From Clonostachys chloroleuca (lineage: Eukaryota; Ascomycota; Sordariomycetes; Hypocreales; Bionectriaceae), in assembly GCA_037952775.1 (NCBI GenBank), contig JBANAY010000004.1, forward strand, positions 1,736,001 through 1,800,000: 64,000 bases of DNA. Direction: 5' to 3'. The notes under the pieces are model-generated. The model searched no databases. It was not told the origin of the DNA and was given only the letters and a program-made list of their open reading frames with translations. Position 1 is the first letter of the stretch. Each line of letters opens with the position of its first letter. The translations under genes were made by a program, and so were the position numbers. Below, in pieces: positions 58,053 to 64,000 of this stretch.

Positions 58053-59039
58053 ATGTTGCACATCCTCGCAGCAGCCAGACCTATGTCGGGGATTCTCGCC
58101 CGCCTGCCACTCCGGCAATGCAGTCGCTGCTTCACCAATAATGCAGTGCAATCGAAACCTCTCCTACGACCGGCTGTCTCGGTACAGCCGCGACAGCCCG
58201 CCGTTCAGAGGAGGTCGAAATATACGTCAGTCGAACAGGCCAAGAGTCGTTATAGTCGCGGGGTATGATTCCGGTGCTCGCACGAAATTGGGTCTCTCAA
58301 TGCAACGTTATGTCTGACATGGTTCGATCTAGCCCTTTTCATGGAAGTCTGGCATCCTCTTCGTGGGGACCTGCGGTCTCCTGGTGTGGTACTTTGAGTT
58401 CGAGAAGGACCGCATGAAGCGCAAGCGGATCGCGGAGGCGTCGAAGGGTATGGGCAGACCCAAGGTTGGAGGAACATTCGAATTGGTCGATCAGAATGGC
58501 AAGCCCTTCACTAGCGATATGATGAAGGGCAAATTCTCACTGGTACGTATGGTCCCAATCGCAACAATTTTCCTCATCTTCATGCTCACATTTGTGTTCC
58601 CTTGCTCTAGGTCTACTTCGGATTCACACGCTGCCCCGATATCTGCCCCGAGGAGCTGGACAAGATGGCCCGAATGCTGGACCTCGTCAAGGAGAAGCTC
58701 CCCGCCGACACACTTCTGCCCCTCTTCATCACCTGCGACCCTGCGCGTGACGACCCCGCCGCTCTGAAGGAATATCTCTCCGAGTTCCACGATGACCTGA
58801 TCGGTCTGACAGGAACCTACGACCAGATCAAGGATCTCTGCAAGAAGTACCGTGTGTACTTCAGTACGCCTAAGGACGTGAAACCCGGGCAGGACTATCT
58901 GGTCGATCACAGCATCTATTTCTACCTGATGGACCCCGAGGGGGATTTTGTGGAAGCATTGGGCAGGCAGCATTCGCCCGACGAGGGGGCTAGGCTCATC
59001 GCTGACCACATGAAGGACTGGAAGGCGAAGAAGAACTGA
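58053..59039 (+). CDS. SCO1: Mitochondrial copper chaperone Sco1
   Basis: Inner-membrane copper protein that metallates the CuA site of cytochrome c oxidase subunit 2. Exons 58053-58262, 58333-58542 and 58611-59039 give 282 aa. The N-terminus is an Arg-rich mitochondrial presequence. One TM helix (ILFVGTCGLLVWYFEFEKDR) is followed by the thioredoxin-like domain: VGGTFELVDQNGKPFTSDMM, then VYFGFTRCPDICPEELDKMA with the copper-binding CxxxC. The copper-ligand His is in DYLVDHSIYFYLMDPEGDFV. The first ATG at 58053 is chosen; the in-frame codon upstream at 58038 is TTG. Confidence 0.97.
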
Positions 59040-59515
59040 TTAATGCCCCGAGAGGGGGGACAGGATGGCCTGTGTAAAGGTGGTTGTAAAAATGATGATG
59101 TAACGCCAGGTTTGTATATCATATGTAGTGTGCCTTGTACTAGTAGAAAACCCCGGGCGGATATGACGCATATCTCAGGCCGCCATTATGGCAACACTCA
59201 ATTCAATGACTTGTTGAACAATTATGAACATTGCCGACACAAAAGCGGTGTTGTGTTGTGTTAGTTTGAAGGACAGTATTATACTGACTGGAGATGTTGC
59301 TCATTGGCTGTTTGGGCGACAGGGTGTGTGTCAGTGTGTGTGGGCCGAATTTTTCCTCTGCATTTGACGAGCAACTCCCAATCACCGTCCATCAACACCA
59401 GACCGGAGTGGAACGGAAGTCATTTTCTTTCTAATGCCAATTCATAAAATGAGATGAGACTACTGGCTGACGGTTAGATTACGAAGCACGGCGTTTCTGG
59501 CGGGGTTGAGTGACA
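59040..59515. other. Intergenic, SCO1 3' region and HAD-like gene promoter
   Basis: About 480 bp. A GTGTGTGTCAGTGTGTGTG repeat is at 59325-59343. No gene seen. Confidence 0.4.
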
Positions 59516-61241
59516 ATGGTGCGCCCTCTGGTGATGCGTAGCATCATGAGGCACGCGACGCTGCGCTCTGTGGCTTCACAGGTGCATCGTCCCAGGCTCA
59601 TCGCCGGACCATTGAGTAATGGCTGCCATGGGCACTGCGCGCGGGGCTTCGGCACTCAAGCTCCCGGGAACGGGGATATCGACAATGTCATTCGGCAAAT
59701 ACGACAGGGCAATGTTAAGCCAGTCGATAGACCATCTTCGAGCGAGCTTCTTCTTGATGTTAAGGAGGTAGCCCCAACTTACGGACGTTCTCCGAGACTC
59801 GTCAAGGCATTTAGTGGTGATGCCCGAGCGCTGAGCAAAAACTATGCCTTCTTGTTCGGGTATGTGGAAACCTCCCCGGCCTACTTTGTGTGCTCTGCTC
59901 AGCAACTCTACACTGGGAACCTGTTCACTGCTCAACGCTGACGATGGCCTAGGGCCTCAGGAGTCTTGTTCAATGGCATCACCAGGATCGATGGCTCATT
60001 GTCTGCTCTCAGGGCTGTCAAGTCGCATAATGTGCGATACATGTGCCTTGCTGATCCTGGAGGGATGGCCACTGAAGCAGAAACCGAACACCAATTCAAG
60101 GAGCGCATTAGAGCGAACAAGGACGATCGACTATTCCAGGGAAACGTCATCCACCCACAGACGCCCCTGCGTCTGCTGCCCGACGAGGTCAAGCAGAATC
60201 AAGTTGTATACATTGCTGGACGAAAACCAAACAAGGCTCGGAACGTTGCTCAATCGTACGTATCCATTCTTTCCTCCCTCTTTTATATGACATGCTGATG
60301 AGCGCTACAGGTACGGGTTCAAGAAGATCGTAACTGGTGCAGACTTGCTGGACAAAAACTTGGAATTGTTCCCGTTCGATCCATTGAAGGTCACGGGGAA
60401 GAAGGGTCGCACGAAGACCAAAGCACTACCTGACGGAACCTCAACCTTCAAACCTAGCACTAAGAGCAAGAAACAAGGACCGAACCTCCTTAGGAACCTA
60501 AAGATCGACCACATATTTATCTGGAACGAGCCAAGGGACTGGTTCCTCGAGATACAACTCATTCTTGACATGCTGATATCCCAACAGGGCTACATCGGTA
60601 CCGTGTCCACCAAGAACGGTGATACCGCGCTGCCAAATAACGGCTGGCTGCAGGACGGCCAGCCCAAAATATGGGCCAACGTCGAGGATTTCGAATTCGA
60701 GACGGCATCATACCACCTTCACCGCTTAGGCACTGGCGCGTTCCTGGAAGCCCTGAAGAGTGTCTGGCGGGCCAAGACGGGATGCGAGGACCTGGAATAC
60801 GAACACGTCGGCAAGCTGGCCGGGATGACCCTCGAGTACGCCCACGACCAGATCCTCCGCGCATACGCGCGTTGGATGACCGAGAAGGGCCTGGAGCCGG
60901 TGGCCGAGAAGTCCGAGGTTCGGCGGGTGTATGTGATCAGCGACAACCCGGAGAAGGATCTTCAGGCCGTGCTGGATTTCAAGCCCGAGGGCGGGACGGA
61001 ATACATCCCCATCCTGGTGCGGTCGGGAGGTTGGACCGGCACGACAAAGGAGCTGGAGCGCAAGCCGGCCGCGGTTGTGGACGACGCGCTGGATGCTGTC
61101 GTTTGGGCCATGCGGAGCGAAGGCGTCGATGCCCACCGTGAGATCCTCGACGTGCCCAGACACCTCATGGGTCTGGTGGGCGTGGGGGAGGTGGTCAGAG
61201 AGGAGGTGATGGCGGAGAGATTACGCTTGAAGAGGGAGTAA
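59516..61241 (+). CDS. HAD-fold mitochondrial protein lacking catalytic motifs (HDHD5/CECR5-like)
   Basis: Member of the HAD subfamily IIA (TIGR01456, CECR5/yeast YKR070W group). Exons 59516-59859, 59953-60255 and 60311-61241 give 525 aa. MRHATLRSVASQVHRPRL is an Arg-rich presequence. Active HAD phosphatases of this group have the nucleophile motif DxDGV; here the splice (GTATGT...CTGAC...CTAG) gives NYAFLFGASGVLFNGITRID, with GAS in place of DID. Motif II, normally LTNGG, is RYMCLADPGG. The later motif III Lys (EHVGKLAGMTLEYA) and motif IV (VYVISDNPEKDLQAV) are partly kept, as is ASYHLHRLGTGAFLEALKSV. An intact C-terminal half with lost N-terminal catalysis suggests a structural or binding role. 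A 63-nt insertion-like Lys-rich stretch (GRTKTKALPDGTSTFKPSTK) lies in the middle. Confidence 0.85.
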
Positions 61242-63011
61242 TATGCGGTGTGCTGTGGGCTCATCGCGCAGCGGCATGCGCCATGTACATTATCTATGCA
61301 ATATTTAGACGACTAGAACGTGTAAAATATGTAGACACCCAGGGTTTGTAATGTCTTTCCCCCCCCCCCCCCCCCCCCCCCCCACAGGCTCCATGGTGGA
61401 CAGCTTTGTTTAACAATCAATTTCAATGCCAGAATAGGTAGCTGAGTGAGATGCATTGTCGTTGAAGCGAGTTGTTACTGTTGTGAGCATTGAATCAGAT
61501 GTTGATGTTGTTGGAGTCATGCTAGAAAGAGAGCTATAATAACGTGCTGGTTGTTGATGAGGCTAGCCTGCCCTTTTGGGACCGCCAACGACGGGATTTG
61601 CATGCCAAGAATCCACTGCAGACGACGTCTGCAAGGGCGAAAAGTCGATTGTTTGGTAATGGGAACTATGACATGCTGCCAGGCCACAAACGTTAAAATC
61701 GCAGCCTATGGGAGGGCCATGTTGGAGCACGTGGGCGTAGGGATGCTGGGAAAATCCGATATATCACTAAAAGCGAAAAGTCTGATCATGCCGGTGACCC
61801 CGATATTGGAGCATCGACTGGGGGCTGTTGGTATGTTGTCATGTTGTGAGACCAGGTTGTATTGATGGTATAGCGTGAGTCGGTAGTCGTCGTTGGAGTA
61901 GATTTAGTAGGTGCTAACATTGAAGGTAGCAACCATGAACTACTCCAGCGCTTGAAGTGGGCCTCCACCCCCGAAAATTAATTCTCGAAAAGGGAACCGA
62001 AAAAGAAAAAAAAAACCAAGAAACTGGCAACGGTCGGTGAGGGGTCTAGAGAGTCATCGATTGCATCACTTCACCCACCAAACGATAACCGTCGAAGAGG
62101 TTGGCCCGTTATCTGGCTCGGATCATTGCCGTACGTATTGGGACTAATCAAGGCACAACTCAAGGGTGGTACAGTCCAGCTAATCTACCTTGGCTTTAGT
62201 AGGGGGCTTTTGCCAGCTGCTAGTCCAACCGGTTCCATCTTCTTCTCCCCTTCCATCATCGCCCTATTCGCTGCACCGCACAACCCCAACTTTCTCGGTG
62301 AGGCTTCAACTTGAGCATTCAGCCTCTCGCACACGACCGCGCCCCCACATCGTCCTCCATGTCAGAGATATCCCCAGTCGCTGCATGAGCATTATCGGCT
62401 CAGTGGAGTCTCGACAGTTGGCAGTTGCCTGAGTTGCCACAGGACAGCCTTGCCTCGCTTCCGTCTGGCAGCCGCGTGATAGGACCTTTGTCTCGATCAA
62501 GCACGGGCGTTGTCTACGGCCTTGCCACTCACCGCGACTTGGGACAAGACCACTTTTGGCTCTTTCAACCCTGTCGCCTGGTCTTGACTTGGCCAATTCC
62601 CACAACGGGCCGCTCTGCTCTGCCTCGCGCCGCCTCGCCCCGTCCTGCTCTGCATCGCTTCCCGTCTCCTCTTCGCTGTGCTACCGTGTGTAGCACGAAG
62701 CCAGTGGAGACCAGGGGGTCCTGCTCCTTTGAGAAACGGGCCACGCGACCAGGATCCCTTCTCGTACAAGCACCCGCTTGGATATTTAATCCCTCCGGCG
62801 AAAGTGGACTGGTCCTGGCCGGACTCGACTGGCCTGGACACCATTTGTTGGGGCTATCAGTTATATTACCCGTTATCTTTGGCTAACCCGTTCCTCTTCC
62901 TTCTTCTCTTCTTCTTTCCGTTCCTCGTCTCCTCTCTTGCTCTTCTAATTTCTTGGCTCGCCCTCTCCAAGAACCAGCTGCTTAGTGAATGGTCACTCTT
63001 GTCGTTTCGCC
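61242..63011. other. Intergenic with poly-C tract; leader of the last gene
   Basis: A run of 25 C occurs at 61359-61383. The right half (about 62600-62960) is C/T-rich (CCTTCTTCTCTTCTTCTTTCC) and is probably the promoter and 5' leader of the downstream gene. No coding signal. Confidence 0.4.
61359..61383 (+). repeat. Homopolymer of 25 cytosines
   Basis: An uninterrupted C25 run, 118 bp after the HAD-like stop codon. Its true length is doubtful because such runs are hard to sequence. Confidence 0.95.
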
Positions 63012-64000
63012 ATGCCACTCAAGTCCGCCCTCAAGTCTGAGGACAGTGTGGAGAGGACTCCCCCAGCCAGTGGCTCTCTTAAAGGTACGTACCTTGTGTG
63101 TGTTTCCATTCGGTCAACTCGTCGCCTAGCATTGATATATTCTATCCCGTCGCATATGTTTGCTTGTCTCTGCCCATGACACCTTTTGTTGCATGTTTGG
63201 GCAAGTCTCGAATATGTTACCAAGTTTCTGTTCGAGTCTGCAAGGCTGCAAGTGCTGGCCCAAGAAGCCAGCAAGCTACCGATGATACCACCCCAACCCC
63301 AACCCCTAGTTACATCCTGTATCCCAGGCCTGCACACTTGACCGTTCAGGGCCATGCATTTGGAAGAAAGGGGAAAAGGGGGGGGGCCATTTCCCTATTT
63401 AGCTTAGATCTCTGGCAATCAAGTAGACCTGTGCTCCATATGCCTTATCCTGGCCCAAGAGGCCGGCGACGCAGGGCTGGCCAACACATTAGCAGATCGA
63501 TCATATGCTTACAACCATGCTCAGCTGTGCAGATTGCGGAGCCGATCCCGGAGAGTATAGTCGAGGAAAACGTCTTGACAAGCACCAGACAATTTCGCGC
63601 AAGCTCTGGCAGGAAACTCAGCGGGAAGCTGTCCCAAACCCAACTGGGCGGCTCATCCAGGTCATCCGCCGGAGAGAGCCCTCCGTCTCTTCAGCCTATT
63701 GATCACGATGGCTCTCACTTCTCCCACCCACGCCACCGCAACCAGTACTACAGCGAGAAGCTGATGGCACAGGTCGGTGAGTGGCTGGAGAATGAGCGAA
63801 AGAAGATTGCGGGTAGGGCCAAGAAGCCTCGCCGCCAGAAGTCTGTTTCGCCCCCCGTCGAGAAGCAGGATCCCCTGACAGAGCCATCTCAGAATGGCCG
63901 GTCGAGATCTGACTCAGTTGATTCCCAGTCTAGCGATGTATCTCTCGACAAGCTGCAAAAGATCCTCGAGGACTCCATGGCCAGCATGGGCATGAACTCT
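63012..64000 (+). CDS. Probable choline kinase, 5' part (continues beyond the window)
   Basis: Exon 1 (63012-63084) encodes MPLKSALKSEDSVERTPPAS. A long intron (63085-63524, about 440 nt) leads to exon 2, open to the window end. It encodes a Ser-rich region, then DHDGSHFSHPRHRNQYYSEK, LMAQVGEWLENERKKIAGRA and SLDKLQKILEDSMASMGMN. These blocks resemble the N-terminal regulatory extension I recall from fungal choline kinases (CDP-choline pathway); the catalytic domain would lie outside the window, so the call rests on resemblance of the extension only. A junction two nucleotides of frame away (GCAG at 63529-63532) is less consistent with the GTACGT donor. Confidence 0.55.

Noticed and set aside
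59950..59970. Splicing of the HAD-like gene at CCTCAG (59955-59960) to give FLFGVLFNG
   Set aside because: That acceptor does not keep frame with the GTATGT donor at 59860; the CTAG acceptor does.
1..64000. CRISPR arrays, rRNA genes, autonomous transposons or a secondary-metabolite cluster
   Set aside because: Looked for; no regular spacer arrays, rDNA, transposase/reverse transcriptase motifs or PKS/NRPS domains were seen.

Overview
This window comes from the nuclear genome of a filamentous ascomycete, most likely a sordariomycete (perhaps Hypocreales; the order is a guess). Genes are split by short introns of about 45-90 nt with GTRNGT-type donors, CTAAC/CTGAC branch points and YAG acceptors. 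Both strands are used without operons. The recognisable proteins have ascomycete-type homologues (Sho1, RO-10 dynactin subunit, DASH Spc19, Rogdi/Rav2, COMPASS Spp1).

Layout. 0-2.1 kb: NAD(P)HX epimerase (-) and mitochondrial ribosomal protein S16 (+), divergent. 2.6-5.8 kb: an Avt-type amino acid transporter (-) and dynactin p24/RO-10 (+), divergent. 8.6-11.1 kb: osmosensor Sho1 (+) and DASH subunit Spc19 (-), convergent. 12.9-13.8 kb: an unrecognised single-pass membrane protein. 15.2-19.1 kb: proteasome lid subunit Rpn5 (+), an FSH-family serine hydrolase (-) and ATP synthase subunit j (-). 19.8-20.9 kb: two identical tRNA-Lys(CTT) genes in inverted orientation. 21.3-26.8 kb: NIPSNAP (+), Rogdi/Rav2 (-), RNase P/MRP Pop7 (+) and a DUF3237 protein (-). 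26.8-36.9 kb: gene-poor, holding only a secreted CAP/PR-1 protein. 36.9-45.2 kb: complex I 20.8 kDa subunit (-), Nup57 (+), a MITE-like element, Tom5 (-), Sqt1 (-) and Spp1 (-). 46-51.5 kb: an atypical SDR (+), a 7-TM membrane protein with a broken frame (+) and a sulfotransferase-like protein (-). 52.2-57.1 kb: a large decayed pseudogene of a CorA-domain fungal protein. 58-64 kb: Sco1 (+), a HAD-fold mitochondrial protein that has lost its catalytic motifs (+) and the 5' part of a probable choline kinase (+).

Most genes are housekeeping. At least eight products act in mitochondria: NNR epimerase, mS16, subunit j, NIPSNAP, the 20.8 kDa complex I subunit, Tom5, Sco1 and the HAD-like protein. 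They do not form a pathway cluster. The most notable observations are the pseudogene whose five nonsense codons are all TAA/TAG (explainable by C-to-T change of Gln codons, RIP-like), the HAD-like pseudoenzyme, the inverted tRNA-Lys duplication carrying its own leader hairpin and terminator, a 246-bp MITE with 28-bp terminal inverted repeats, three GATAAG sites at exact 10-bp spacing upstream of Tom5, and single-base frame breaks in three otherwise conserved genes (one at a -1 slippery heptamer directly before a UGA). I saw no biosynthetic gene cluster, CRISPR array or autonomous transposon.
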